Below, in pieces: positions 12,249-24,152 of a DNA stretch of 64,000 nt. Made by a program: the position numbers and the translations under genes. Below the pieces are notes generated by a model. The model had not been told where the DNA came from, ran no database searches, and saw nothing but the letters and a program-made list of their open reading frames with translations. Each line of letters opens with the position of its first letter. The first letter of the stretch is position 1. Origin of the DNA: Areca catechu (taxonomy: Eukaryota > Streptophyta > Magnoliopsida > Arecales > Arecaceae). The stretch covers positions 140,568,541 to 140,632,540 of the forward strand of contig CM038053.1 in the NCBI GenBank assembly GCA_021397845.1, given 5' to 3'.

Positions 12249-12264
12249 GTTGTCCCCCCTGCCC
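12249..12264 (-). other. Tat3 polypurine tract
   Basis: Sense sequence GGGCAGGGGGGACAAC directly before the 3' LTR. This is the expected plus-strand primer site for reverse transcription. Confidence 0.85.
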
Positions 12265-12644
12265 TTGGCCTTCGAGCGAGCCTGCAAGCTCAAAGGACAA
12301 GGGCATTACTTGATAATTATGTGCCAGTCCTCAAAATGATGGCGAATCTGATTTGGCGTGTTGCGACCGGCCATCTTCTGCTTTGATTTTTGCTCTTGGA
12401 CAGGTGTCAGCATTAGATTAATAGGGGCTAGAGAGGTAGTTATTGCTGGTACGGTGCATAATGAGGAGCGTCAATCTGGAAATGCACGCCCGCTAAGCTC
12501 CCGATGCAACGTGGGCCACGTGGCCTCATCCAAGCTATCGATGTGGTGTCTGAAATGATCCATCCACCGTTGCTTTGACGGTCATGCGGATCGCGACCGG
12601 ATACCATCCGACGTGTCCCATCAGATTCTTGCCAAACCCGAGAG

Positions 12645-15034
12645 ATGCGCTGTTTGTCGTCGGGTCGCGGCACATTGGGGGACATTGGGAAACTACCCCC
12701 GGGCCCCTATAGAAGGGAGGAACCAGCGCTCAGAGGGAGTTTTCAATTGCACCTGGGTTCGAAGAGAAAGCTTCCTCCTCCCGTTGCTCTAGCTCCCTTA
12801 GGAAATCAAAAATCCAGGTTAGTCCCACATCCATCTTCTTCTTTTTCTGTAGCTCCATTAGGATGGCCTCTGGGAGTCAGAGTTTGGCTCGTGGGAATAG
12901 ATAGGGAACCCGGTCTGTATGATATCCCTTCAACCATGACCCGGGAGAGGGTTGAGGGTCTTAGAGTTGTGTCTAGCATCCCTTCTACCTTGCATCTAAC
13001 CGTCCCCAGTCGTGAGGGTAGGGTGAATGGCCCCCTAAATTTAGGAGCCCTCCTTTTATACGAAGACCACCTGAAGGCTGGCCTCCAATTTTTGATTCAT
13101 AATTTCTTCATTCAGGTTTTCAACTTGTATAGGATTGCACCTTCCCAGCTAACCCCGAACAACATTCGGGTGCTCTGCGATTTTATGGTCCTTTATCGGG
13201 AGGCCAACGTTGAGCCGAGGCCGACCTTGTTTTCGAATATTTTTCTTTTAAAGTAGGACTTCCAGAGTCAGGAGTGGTGGATGCTTAGTCCCCACCCTAA
13301 CTGGAAGATACTAGGAGGACTTCCATCGGCCATCCACGGATGGAAGTCCTAATTCTTCTTTGTAGACAACCTAGAACCGTGGGAGTTCGAGCCTGCATGG
13401 AGAGAGCCGAGACCGAATGCCATGAATGGAAGGAAGGTATCAAGGGCTGATGAGGCCGACTTCCATAAGCTGAACGATGAAGACCCAAAGTTTGTCGGCT
13501 TCATGCTCCAAGAGGAGAGTCTCCATCAGGCTGGAATCAGCTGACATCGGATGCTGAGTAGGATGGAAGCTGTTGAGAGGGGCCTATTGCTCTTTCTTTT
13601 GCTGATTTCGATGTTGTTACTGACCTTAGCATTGTTTGTCGGCAGGTGGCAAAATGAAGCCAGATCGAGCTACCCTTTCAGCACGGTCGGCACATAGAAG
13701 GGCCGTCCATATTTCTAAGCCGACTTCTCGAGAGTCGAAGAGGCAACGGGAGGCAGAGTCGGCACCCGAGAGGTCGAAGAAGGGACGGACGGAGGAACCG
13801 TCAGCCACGGTAGTGTCAGTAGAGTCGGAAGATGACATGCCACTAGCAGATTGCCGAAAGGCGATGACATCGGAGCGGTCTCCTTCGGTCAGGCAGTCAG
13901 CTGCCCGAGCGGAGGAGGAATGTCCAGTGCCGGTAAGAGTAGAGGCGACTCCATCCTCTTCGCCACTAGATCTGACGGAGGACGCTTCTTTGATGGTCCG
14001 GGGGGACCAAGCAGCTGAAGGGCTGATGGCCCCCCAGGGGAGGACCAGCGACGTCGACGATGATGAGGAGCACCAGAGGTAGTGCACCATCCACGATGCT
14101 GAAGGGGTCAGGGAACAGCTCAAGAGGGCTATTACCGGTGTCGACGACCGGTTGGTGAACGAGGCCGTCTGGAGTACTCTTCACCACTTGTTAGGGGTAA
14201 TTTTCAAGCTTAAGCCTTAAGTCCTTGCTTTATTGTTATAATTTTCTAACTATGTATCTGTTGGCAGCTCATCAGGGACTCGCTGCTGGTGGACGATGAC
14301 CTGGGCGAGTTGCTCCATCTGAAGGAGCACCTGACCAAAAGTGCAAAGGCGGTAGAGGCGGCAAGAGACACTGCCTGGGTGGCGCTGACAGCATCCAGGG
14401 TGGAGCTGACCAGTCTTTGGGCAGCTGAGGTAGAAGTGTCCACCCTGCGGGCCGAGTTGGAGGCCCAAAGAAAGCAAATCGAGGATTCACTGGCTAGGGA
14501 GGCCGACAGGGAGGCAAAGCTAAAAGACAAGAGGCGGAAGGTCAAAGCCCTGACCCGCCGACTGACAGAAGAGGAGGGGCACCTGGCCAAAGCTGAGGCA
14601 TGTTCGAGGGGCCACCAGGCGGTGGCGAAATGATACAAGGGTCTACTGAAAATGACCCAAGAATTGCTGAAGACGGCCACTAAAAGGCCGTTGCAGAATA
14701 CAAGACCTCCGAAGACTTCATGGAGGAGATGAACGAAGCCGGGATAGTCGGCTTCGGCTACAGATACGAGGAATGTCTTGAGAAGGTTGGCGCCGCCTTC
14801 CCAGACCTCAATCTCTCATTCCTTCAGCCACCGAAGCCGGTGGAAGAGGAGAGCATGGAGGTGATGGATCCGACCATCATTATGGTCGAGGCCCTGGTTG
14901 AGGCCGTTGAAGCAGGGGCTGGATCGAATGCCCAGATCGAAGCTGACACGGGGGTAGCGGATACTTCCATCGAAGCTTCAGAAGGCGTCGAGGAAATCGA
15001 AGTTGGCGTTTCGCTTGTACTTTTCGAGGGTTAG
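12645..15034 (+). pseudogene. Antisense intron-containing gene of Tat3 (aORF)
   Basis: Runs opposite to gag-pol. Exon 1 (about 12645-13557) encodes a segment like the plant 'putative gypsy type transposon' domain: YRIAPSQLTPNNIRVLCDF, then EWWMLSPHPNWK. Intron 1 is 13558-13645 (GTAGGA..GGCAG, phase 1) and intron 2 is 14197-14267 (GTAATT..GGCAG, phase 0). Both keep the flanking frames in register. Exon 2 is basic and Ser/Glu-rich. Exon 3 (from 14268) is a long Ala/Glu/Lys coiled coil, followed after a frameshift by FRYEECLEKVGAAFP-type C-terminal sequence to 15034. In-frame stops at 13254, 13350, 14080 and 14634 and the shift near 14690 make it a pseudogene. Tat elements are known to carry such antisense ORFs; the protein's function is unknown. 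Confidence 0.7.
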
Positions 15035-15182
15035 ACCTAGATGCTTGTAAAGGTTTGACCTTCTATTTTGTAAAGAACCATTTAATCTAATAGAAAATTT
15101 TGTTCTTTGTAATGCCTCTTTTGCATGCTTGTGTTGCTGACTGACAAGACTTGCCAAAGTAATCTCTTCTAAAAAATTTTCT

Positions 15183-15612
15183 AAGTGTTCGCCCGTCGGC
15201 TAGCCTGAGCAGACGACCGGACCTCCGAAGTAGATGTCGAATAGTATCTCAGGCCGGACCAAGCTACTTAGGATTTTTATCCTAAATGTTGATTCATCGG
15301 CTCATCCGAAGTCGAAGGTGGTTGAGGCTGCCATCGGATTATGGCTCAGGCCAGACTAATTCACTTAGGATTTTCTTCCCAAGTATTGGTCCATTGGCTA
15401 GTCCGAACTCAAAGCGAGTGCAGGTGGGTTAAGGACTATAGCTCAGGCCGAACCTATTCACTTAGGATTTTTTTTAAGTATTGGTCCGTCGGCTGGTCAG
15501 AACCCAAAGATGGTGTAGGTGGGCAAAGGACTGTAGCTTAGGCCGGACTTGTTCACTTGAAAGATTTCTTCCCAAGTGTTGGTCCGTCGGCTCGTCCGAA
15601 CCCAGGGATGTT
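15183..15612. repeat. About 97-bp tandem repeat, roughly 4.4 units
   Basis: Units begin GGCCGGACC or similar at 15252, 15349, 15446 and 15541, after a partial unit. They share CACTTAGGATTTT and TTGGTCCGTCGGCT blocks. Located in the non-coding part of Tat3 downstream of the antisense gene. Confidence 0.85.
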
Positions 15613-15916
15613 GCCGACTGGAGTCAGACTTTTGGAAGTGGGCTGCCCTAGAGCCTTTGCTGATCGGAGTCGGACTTTCGAAAGTGGGCTGCCCTAAAGC
15701 CTTTGCCGACCGGAGTCAAACTTTCGGAAGTGGGTTGCCCTAGAGCGTTTGCCGATCAGAGTCGAACTTTCGGAATTGGGCTTCCCTAGAGCCTTTGCTG
15801 ACCGGAGTCAGACTTTCAAAAGTGGGCTGCCCTAGAGCCTTTGCCGACCGGAGTGGACTTTCAGAAGTGGGATGCCCTAGAGCCTTTGCTGACCGGAGTC
15901 GGACTTTCGGAAGTGG
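15613..15916. repeat. 46-bp tandem repeat, about 6.6 units
   Basis: Units start GCCGACCGGAGTCGGACTTT and contain GTGGGCTGCCCTAGAGCC. Point differences between units are common and one unit is 2 bp short. It follows the 97-bp array directly. Such arrays in Tat 3' regions are known seeds of satellite DNA. Confidence 0.9.
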
Positions 15917-16355
15917 TCCATAAAGAAGAGTTGTGACTTTATTGATAATACTTGCGAAGGTTGTCTACATTCCACGGGCGTGCTATTTGCCATCCATCCA
16001 AATGCTCGAGTCGGTAGGTTTCAGCCCGAATCACTTCGACGACTCAATAAGGTCCTTCTCAATTTGGAAAAAGTTTTCCTTGCTCGGTCGGTCTCAAAAT
16101 CTCTGTCCTCCGCAAGACTAGATCTCCGACTTGGAAAGCTCGCGTCTTAACTCGTGCATTGTAATATTTTTCCATCTTTTGATGGTAGGTCACCATCCTC
16201 AAGCTTGTTCAAAGTCTAGTTTCTTCTAGTAGGTCCAGGTCAGCCCTTCGCTGCTCAGAGTTAGCCGGTTCGGCATAATGGTCAATCTGCAGGGATTGCA
16301 GAGAGATCTCAACAGGGATGACGGCCTCACTTCTGTAAGTGAGGTTGAATGGAGT
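15917..16355 (-). other. Tat3 integrase C-terminal remnant
   Basis: No open frame. The text between 16040 and 16330 still reads in reverse like the decayed integrase C-terminal region, up to the SVRSEAVIPVEI-type segment near 16310-16335. Nothing else is recognisable. Confidence 0.5.
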
Positions 16356-17008
16356 CTATCCGGTCGCCGTTCGGGCGGTAGTCCGATATGCCCATAGCAC
16401 AAAGTGAAGCTCCTCCATCCAAAGCCCTTTGGCTTCGTTAAGATGGGTCTTCAGCCCATGCAGGATCATCCGATTGGTGACCTCAACTTCTCCATTGGAC
16501 TGGGGGAGACCGACCGAAGTAAGCCGATGGGAGATGTGATATTGCTGATAGAAGTCCCGGAACTTAGAGTTGTCGAACTGTCTTCCATTTTCAGTAATGA
16601 TTGTCTGTGGAATGCCAAACCGGAAGATAATGCTGTTCTGGATGAAGTTCTCCACCTTGGCCTCTATGATTTGTGCCAGCGGTTCAACCTCCACCCATTT
16701 GGTGAAGTAATCAATGGCCACAAGTAGAAACTTCCATTTCCTGGATGCCAGGGGAAAGGGTCCCAAGATATCCATCCCCAATTATGCGAACGGCCATGGT
16801 GCAACGATTAGGGTCAGCTGGCTGACAGGCCTCCTTTGGATGATGGAGTATCTTTAACACGCATTGCACCTTCGGACGAAGTCCAATGCATCTTTTTGAA
16901 TGGTAGGCCAATAGTACCCTTGTCGGATGATCTTGTAAGCCAGGGACCTTCCTTCAAGGTGATCGCCACAAACGCCTTCATGGACTTCCCTGAGTGCATA
17001 ATCTGCAT
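16356..17008 (-). pseudogene. pol: Tat3 integrase (decayed)
   Basis: 16356-16781 encodes the core: first Asp in GMDILGPFP, then AIDYFTKWVE. The second acidic site reads ITENG where integrases have TDNG, so this Asp is Glu. Then LPQSNGEVEVTNR with the catalytic Glu. 16814-17008 holds the upstream finger region in shifted frames. Several stops separate it from RNase H. Inactive. Confidence 0.85.
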
Positions 17009-17090
17009 CGATCAGCCCCAAACACTTCAGTAGCAGCTGTGAGAATGACTGCTTGTACAGGATGCCGTCAAGGATGTACTTGCAGGCTGT

Positions 17091-18008
17091 CTAACGCACT
17101 CGCTTGGCCTCAGCCAGATCTTCCGGAAGAGTTCCTTCGATCAGGAAGGCAAGAATTGGATCCATCCAAGAAGCTTCTTGTTTCACTTGGTGGACCTCGG
17201 TCGGCTCTTCCGTAACACTTGGGCGCTGCAAATGCTCCACAAAGGTTTGGTCAGAGGTACTGGTGGCGACCGTAGCCAACCATGATAGAGCGTCCGCCCG
17301 AGAGTTCTGCAGTCGGGGTATATGGAGGATTTCGAAGAATTTGAGCCGAAAGATGAAGTTTTGTACCTTGTTTAAGTATTTGGCCAGGATCGGGTCCCTT
17401 GCTTCAAATTCACCCTTCACTTGATTGACCACCAGTTGGGAGTCAGAGAAGGCTCTCACCTGGCTGATGCCTAGTTCGTTGGCGATTCGTAACCCTGCAA
17501 GGAGGGCTTCGTACTCCGCCTGATTGTTTGACACCTAAAATGAAAAATGCAATGCATACTCCAGGCTTTCTCCGTCTAGGTCGGCTAAGATCAGGCCGGC
17601 CTCACAGCCTGCAAGGTTGGATGCTCCGTCCACATGGAGGGTCCAGGCTAGTTCGGCTTCGTGGACAACGTTAGCTTCAGGTGCTTTGACCGTTTGAGGG
17701 GGCGTCTCTTGCTTCCATGTGCATTCTACAATGAAGTCAGCGATTACCTGGGCCTTCAAAGCAGACCATGACTAAAAATAGATGTCAAACTTGCCATGTT
17801 TGATGGCCCACATGGCAAGCCGACCAGATGTGTCCGAACTCTGAAGGATTGCTTTAAGAGATTGGTCGGTCATTACCATAATCGAATGCGCCTGGAAGTA
17901 TAGCTGGAGCTACTTGGCAGATATAACCAAAGAATAAACCAGCTTCTGCATCTTGGGATACCTTATTTTGGCATCGTGGAGGACTTTACTGATATAGTAG
18001 ATAGGCTT
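17091..18008 (-). pseudogene. pol: Tat3 second RNase H domain
   Basis: 17535-17759 (WTLHVDGASNLAGCEAGLIL) and 17091-17534 (NNQAEYEALLAGLRIANELG, FSDSQLVVNQV, SRADALSWLA) together form an RNase H1-like domain with its Asp-Glu-Asp acidic set. This extra RNase H after the retroviral-type one is a Tat-lineage hallmark. A stop at 17535 splits it. 17760-18008 is decayed linker. Confidence 0.85.
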
Positions 18009-19353
18009 CTACTGACCGTCCTCTCCGACTCGCACGAGGACTACACCGACCACCTCATCTAAAGTCGACAAGTAGAGATACAAAGGCTCCCCATTCGTCG
18101 ATTTGGCCAGCAACGGGAGGTTATTTAAATATTCTTTCAGGGTCTCAAAAGCTAACCGACATTCGCCAGTCCAAATGAATCCCTCTGACAGGTGCAAGGT
18201 CTTAAAAAATGGCAGGGACTTTTTAGCTGAACGGGAGATGAAACGACCGAGGGTGGCAATTCGGCCCGTGAGCTCCTGCACCTGCTTCTTGTTGGTCGGA
18301 TGTGCCATCTCAATGATGGCTCTTATCTTGTCGGGGTTCACTTCAATTCCTCTCTGTGTGCCAAGAAGCCGAGGAACTTGCCAGAAGTTATCCTGAAAGT
18401 ATACTTTGTAGGATTCAACTTCATTCGATGATGTTTGAGTGCGTCAAAGGATTCCAGTAAGTCTTTGATGTGGTCGGCTTTATGAAGGCTCTTTACTATC
18501 ATATCATCCATGTAAGCCTCCATATTTCTACCTAGCTATCCTTCGAACACTCGATTGATCAGTCTTTGGAAGGTGGCACCGGCATTCTTCAAGCGAAGGG
18601 CATCATCCTGTAATAGTACAGGCCTTTGTCGGTGATAAAGGCAGTCTTCTCTTCATCCTCCGGGTGCATCCTGACTTGGTTATAACTGAAGAAGGCTTCC
18701 ATAAAGCTAAGAAGCTGGTAGCCGGCCGTAGCATCCACCAGCTGATCAATCTTTGGCAAGGGAAAACTATCCTTCGGACAAGCCTTGTTGAGGTCGATGT
18801 AATCTACACAGATCCTCCACTTCCCGTTAGCCTTTTTCACCATGACAACATTCGCTAGCCACTTAGGGTAGTGGGCTTCCCTGATGAAGCCAGCGTCGGA
18901 GAGCTTCTTTACTTCTTCGTCGATGGCTCTCCACCTTTCAATGGCGAAGCTCCTCTTCTTTTGCCAGACGGGCCTGTAGGTCGGATCCACCTTGAGCTAG
19001 TGAGTGATGACATCCGATGGTATGCATGGCATATCCGATGTCGACTAAGTAAAGACATCGGCATTACTTCTAAGGAAGTCGATCAGCTTTGACTTGATGT
19101 CTTCGCTGAGGGAACTTCCGATCTGGAAAACTTTGGTAGGGTCATCCTCCCGGAGGGGGACAAACAAAATTTTCTCATCCGGCTGATAGCGGCCATCGAC
19201 CTCAGCCCTCGGGTCGAGCTGCTCCAGAGTAGGATGGCCTGATGACTGCTGGTTTAGAATAGTTAAACATTTCCTAGCCATCCGACGGTCCCCCCTCATA
19301 ATTGCGACCCCGTTCCTAGTTGGAAACTTCACCAACAGGTGATAAGTGGACAT
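18009..19353 (-). pseudogene. pol: Tat3 reverse transcriptase and first RNase H
   Basis: Starting near 19353 with linker (LPTRNG-like segment, DPRAEVDGRY), RT follows at 18589-18990 (VVMVKKANGKWRICVDY, DLNKACPKDSFPLP) and 18338-18523 with catalytic YMDDM. 18009-18341 contains the RT thumb and a first RNase H remnant (GECRLAFETLKEYL, LYLYLSTLDEVVG) that lacks its Asp. Stops near 18535 and 18590 and in the linker break the frame. Confidence 0.85.
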
Positions 19354-19596
19354 GATGGCTCGGAACTTATTGAGGGCCGGTCATCCCAAAATGGCATTAT
19401 AGGCTGAGGTCGTCCGGACGACCATAAAGTTGATGGAGAGAATTTTCTAGAAAGGCTCCATCTCGATCATCACGGGGAGAACTATTTCCCCTTCAACTCC
19501 AATGGAATTACTCCTGAAACCTGTCAGCGGCACGGGGGATTCTTGCAGCACGGACCTAGATAGGTTCATTCTCATAAAAGCATCGTACAGTAATAC

Positions 19597-21073
19597 CTAC
19601 GTGGAGCTTCCATTATCAATAAGTATCCTTCTTACATTGTAGTTGGCAATCACTGCCGACACGACTGCAGGATCATTTTTAAAAACATGGGACTCTAGGA
19701 TGAGGTCTTCAATGGCATCCTTCAGCTGCAAGCATTCTTTGGTGCTGTGCCCATGGTCCTTGTGGAACCGACAGAATTTATCTTTGTTTCTGTATACAGC
19801 GGGGCACCTCATCGGTCGAGGCCTCTGAAGGAAGGTCTCATTCTCGATCTCCAGGAGGATTTTCTCCCTCAGAAGGGAAAGGGGCATGTAGGTCTTGAAC
19901 CTCCGGGGGAAGTCCTTTGGCTTCGAACTTCGGTGCTGGGCTGACCAGTTGCTGTTATTCGGAGGCCCGACTTCAGGAGCCTTGTCGCTCCACTTCTTGG
20001 GGGCTGGCCTCCCCTCTGCTTGGCATCGGCTAGCCGCTTGTTCTTCCACCAGGGCATACTTCTGCCCCTGGCCAGGAGCTCACTGTAGCTTGTCGGAAAC
20101 CTCTTATCCAGGGAGAAAGTAAGCTTGGATGAGTGGAGTCCTCGCTTGAAGGCTGACATAGCTACCGCTTCATTCAGATCTAGGACCTCCATGGTCACTG
20201 AGTTGAAACGGGCCATGTAATCTTGGAGGGTCTCCCCTTTCTTTTGCTATACGAGGAAGAGGCAGTCGATGTTCCTTGGGGTCTGACTGTAGGTCCTGAA
20301 ATGGGAAAGAAAGAGGTTTTCAAGTTGAGGAAAAGAGTAGATCGTACCTGGTCAGATGGCATTAAACCACATCCGAGTAGTCTTCTTCAAGGTTGCTGGG
20401 AATGTGATATAGTGAAAGGCGTCGGAGGCGCCCTGTACCATTATATGGATCTTGTAGGTGCCCAAATGGTCCAGCGGGTTGGTGGTGCCATCATAAGGGT
20501 CCACCTGAGGGATTTTGAAGTGGCGGGGAATCGTCTCCGCCAAGATCTCATCGGAGAATGGGGGATGGGAATCGTATACCTGCCCCCCTCGACCTTTTGC
20601 CAGTTAGTAATTTCTACAATGCACTCCTCCATGCGCAAAATCTTGCTGGTGTAGTCTCTCAGGAGTTCGGCGGTAGGCTGAACACTGGAAGAGATGGATT
20701 CGATGAAGGAAGGCAAAGTAGATCTTGCCCTCTTGCCGTCGGCATGAGCGCCCAAGGATCTTTGGACCTCTGCGGTAGCACGAGAATAACACTGAGGGAC
20801 ATCTATCTATCGACTTTCCTCAGCAGCAATTGGATGATTAGTACAGGAAGCAGCTGGCGGTTGCTGTTGGTTGTTAGCCATTTTCTGGAAATGCTGAACC
20901 ACGGTGGTTAGCATTTGGATGCGGTTCATTAACATCTGGAACTATTGCAATCACAGAGTAATGGTAGGCTCAGCGACAGCGGTGGTGGCATCATTTTCCC
21001 TGGGAGTTCCCTCAGAACTGGATGGGGAAAGACCTCTTCTGGCAGTAGCATTTGGAGCTCTTCCCTTAGCCAT
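19597..21073 (-). pseudogene. gag: Tat3 gag and protease
   Basis: Gag probably starts at MAKGRAPNATARRG near 21073. The capsid-like part is at 20352-20543 (PYDGTTNPLDHLGTYK, PATLKKTTRMWF) and 19869-20216. A zinc-finger-like segment, CRFHKDHGHSTKEC, lies near 19750, and the protease active site near 19600 reads ILIDNGSST. 19354-19596 is the decayed protease C-terminal half. Stops and shifts occur throughout. Confidence 0.8.
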
Positions 21074-21121
21074 TGCTTGGCTGGGCAGATGGATTCCTCC
21101 TTTTAGAGAAGGGTTGAGTGT

Positions 21122-21137
21122 CCTTCCTCTAGCGCCA
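21122..21137 (-). other. Tat3 primer binding site
   Basis: Sense sequence TGGCGCTAGAGGAAGG, 2 nt inside the 5' LTR. It starts TGG as tRNA 3' complements do. It differs from the initiator-Met site of the other elements; I do not assign the tRNA. Confidence 0.7.
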
Positions 21138-21139
21138 TC

Positions 21140-22130
21140 TGTTGCAGTGACTTCTCCTAGACCGGGTCCGGTCGGCTGTGCTGGAGTTTTCCTCGCCCGG
21201 TAGGCCTGCACCAAAGTCCCTAAGGTGCCGGTGGTGTTCCGATGGAAGAACCTCCAATGCCTAAGTTAGCAGGAGCTTGAAGGAAATAGAATGGAGGAAT
21301 CAAAGAGATAGCGTAAGGAGAGGGAAGAGAGTCCTTAGCTCAAAATGGGGTCCCCTGGGCATCTTATATAGGCATGGAACAGTCCAAAATCCATTAGAAA
21401 GGAATCCAAAAAGGATCGATCTGCCCCTAGGAGAATCTGGCGAGTGGCCATGTGGCGTTTGGATAGGGCAGCATCATGGGAGTAGTGGAGCAGTACCACT
21501 GATGTGGTAGGAGTCTGTTGTAACAGAAAGGGATTTCTAGAACCCTCTGGATTCTGAAGCAAGTATGTCAGACACCGAGCGGGAAGGCTAGTCGGTCCCC
21601 TGAGGGAGGGTGTCTGTAGGACGGTGGGCCAGACCTCAGTAGGAGAGGGCCGTCGGACCTCCACTCCAATGGGTCGGACTTCCGAAGGAGAGCAGTGGAC
21701 CGTACCTCAGTAAGAGCGGGCCATCGGACCTCTACTCCGGTGGGTCGGACTTCCGAAGGAGAGTGGTGGGCCGGACCTTAGCAGGAGCGGGCCATCGGAC
21801 CTCTACTCCAGTGGGTCGGACTTTTGAAGGAGAGCAATGGGCCGGACCTTAGCAGGAGCGGGCTGTCGACCTCTACTCCGGTGGGTCAGACTTTCGAAGG
21901 AGAGCAATGGGCCGAACCTTAGCAGGAGCGGGCCATCGGACCTCTACTCTAGTGGGTCGGACTTCCGACGGAGAGTAGTGGGCCAGACCTCAGCAGGAGC
22001 GGGCCGTCGAACCTCTACTCCGGTGGGTCAAACTTCTACTGGGGCGTCCGTTGGAGCTTTAGAAGAGCAGCCCGGTCGGACCGTAAAGAGGGGCCGATTC
22101 AATCTGACGGTGAGCCATTAGGGTATAACA
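21140..22130 (-). repeat. Tat3 5' LTR (991 bp)
   Basis: TGTTGCAGTG..GGGTATAACA, matching 11333-12248 along its length. Minus-strand TATA box at 21363-21370 (plus text CTTATATA). Contains the six-unit 71-bp array. Confidence 0.9.
21624..22048. repeat. 71-bp minisatellite in Tat3 5' LTR, six units
   Basis: Units start at 21624 and repeat every 71 bp (one unit is 70 bp), the last at 21978. One unit more than the other LTR, which accounts for most of the 75-bp LTR length difference. Confidence 0.9.
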
Positions 22131-22135
22131 AAACC

Positions 22136-22973
22136 CTTCCTAAGTAATTCTCCCACTTGTTTCTGTAGTTCCTAGTGCTTAGTGGGGTTCATCCTATAGT
22201 GAGGAAGGTTTGGCAATGTGGCTCCTGGGACCAAGTCTATAGCATGCTGGATATCCCTAAGGGGTGTGGTAGTTGATCAAGCAATTCATCGAGAAAAATA
22301 TCCTCAAATTCTTTCAGAGCCTCAACTACTTCTTGGGGGTGTTCTCTTTTGGTTGGCTCATGATTTTCTTTGGTGGCCAAGATCCATATAGGGGCTCCCT
22401 CTGCAATCTCTTTTTCTAACTCCTTGGCCTTGATCAGGTAACTTTAGGCTTCTTTTCTTTTAGGCTACTAGATCCTCTTTTAACTTGGTCCTTAGGTGGA
22501 GTTGGACTGATTACAAATTTCTTCCCATGGTGATTAAAAGAATAGGTATTGGTCCGACCAAAAAGGATGGCATCATGATCGTAAAGCTAGAGTCGACCTA
22601 GGATAATGTTACTGACTCCCATGAAAAGGACATCACACCAAATCTTCTCCTCATATGATTGTAATTTAATCATGAGTTGGTATCTAGACTTGAAAGGTAT
22701 GGAAGTCGAATTTATCCATGAGACCTTATAGGGGATGGGATGAGGAACTGGGGTCAATCCTAGAGACTTGACAGTACTCAATGAGATGGCATTAGCATAG
22801 CTTCCACTATCGACTATGATCTTGCACACCTTATCCCCTAACCTGACAAAGGTTTGTAGGATGTTAGTCCTATGCCAATCTTCTTGCACTATGTTCTGGG
22901 TTAGGATGCACCTAACTACTCCTAACAGGTCATCAGACTTGAGCAATTCTTCCTCACCCTCATATTCTTCCAA
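22136..22973 (-). pseudogene. pol: Gyp2 protease and start of RT
   Basis: From 22973 leftwards: acidic linker (SDDLLGVVRCIL), protease with KIIVDSGSYANAIS near 22810, then ILGR near 22590. After a frameshift the RT-proximal linker (LRDIQHAIDLVPGA) lies near 22220-22260 and the frame ends at the Tat3 duplication. The RT then continues at 11332. Protease catalytic DSG is intact. Confidence 0.85.
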
Positions 22974-24152
22974 TAATTAATCCTCAGCTTCATAAACTTC
23001 TCCTTCCAGTTCAGCAATAGGTTTTAATTCATTTTCAGCTGGCTCTTCTATAAGTAGGGCTTTGGAGGTGCACTGGCTAGCATAATGCCCTGACTTATGG
23101 CATCTAAAGCATGTGGTATGAGGATTGGAGCTTCTCTGGACTTCAATTGACTTACCTTTATCCTCTCTACTCAAACTAGGTCGACTTGGGTTGGGTCAGC
23201 TCTGACTTGGCCGGCTCGGTTTGGGTCGACTTGGGTAGACTTGGCTAGATCCTGGGGTTCGGCTAGGGTTCCTAAAGGGTTCAGGTTTGCAATAGGTGGG
23301 TGTCCTCTAGAACTGCTCACAATTCCTAGCAACTTGGTAAGCCTGCTCTAGGTCATTGACCTCTCTGAAATAAAGCTCTCTTTGGGTATCCTCATGTAGG
23401 CCAACCCTAAACCTAGACAGGGTCACAGATTCAGATTCGTCGATGTTACATTGCATGACATACTCATCAAACTTTGCGATGTACTCAGCCACGCTCTTGT
23501 TCCCTTGTTTCAAATTTTGCCATTGGTCTAATAACTTCTGTTGGAAAGACATTGGGAGGTACTTCTCTCTAAGCCTAGCTTTCATGGCTCCCCAAGTTGC
23601 TACAGGTTCTTGTTCTTTTAGCCTGATCATCCTCTCAATACTATTCCAATATAACCTAGCCTGGCGAACCAATATAAGTTTGGCAAATTTGAACTTCGTC
23701 CCTTCCAACATCATATACCAATAAAAGTATTGTTCCATGTCTCTTTCCTAATCTACGTAAACTTTGGGATCTAAGCTGCCATCGAAGGTAGGTGCTTCTA
23801 GCTTGATGTTTTTGATGGCTCTCTCTTCCTGATCCATGATCTCCTGATTGTGTCTCCTAGGATGAACTTCTTGGGCTAGGTTAGGATATGGGACTCTTCT
23901 GGGCTCAACCTCTAAGGAGGGATCATGTTGAGGGAATTCCCTAGGGTAGAGAGGTGACTCATACTCAGGTTCAGTGTGTGGTCCCTGGACCCTTTTTAGA
24001 GTTCCTAACCTGGTTTCAAAACCATCAAATCTTTGGGTCAACTTGGCAAGCTGCTCAATTATGAGCCTAATTTGATTCTCGAGGTTGTTCTCTATGGGTT
24101 CACCTAACTAAGAGTGGTGGGGATGATACGGGACTTCTGACCTAGTTGACAT
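22974..24152 (-). pseudogene. gag: Gyp2 gag
   Basis: ATG at 24152 (MSTRSEVPY), with a stop after about 14 codons. 23748-24041 is the N-terminal coil plus PRR-rich segment and 23307-23738 the capsid-like domain (RQARLYWNSIERM, SVAEYIAKFDEYVM). 22977-23174 carries an intact zinc knuckle, CFRCHKSGHYASQC. In-frame stops at about 22976, 23306 and 23745 break it. Confidence 0.85.

Larger units (their letters stand above)
11333..22130 (-). mobile_element. Tat3: Tat-lineage Ty3/gypsy element with antisense gene
   Basis: Complete 10.8 kb insertion flanked by AAACC (11328-11332 and 22131-22135). The 3' LTR is on the left (11333-12248) and the 5' LTR on the right (21140-22130). Gag, protease, RT, two RNase H regions and integrase lie on the minus strand. 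Between integrase and 3' LTR lie about 4 kb with an antisense plus-strand gene and tandem repeats. This layout, the dual RNase H and the absence of a chromodomain are hallmarks of the Tat lineage (Retand/RIRE2 type). All minus-strand genes have stops and shifts. Confidence 0.9.

Noticed and set aside
12645..13256. 203-codon ORF as a host gene between transposons
   Set aside because: It lies inside Tat3 between 3' LTR and integrase and resembles the known antisense ORF of that lineage.
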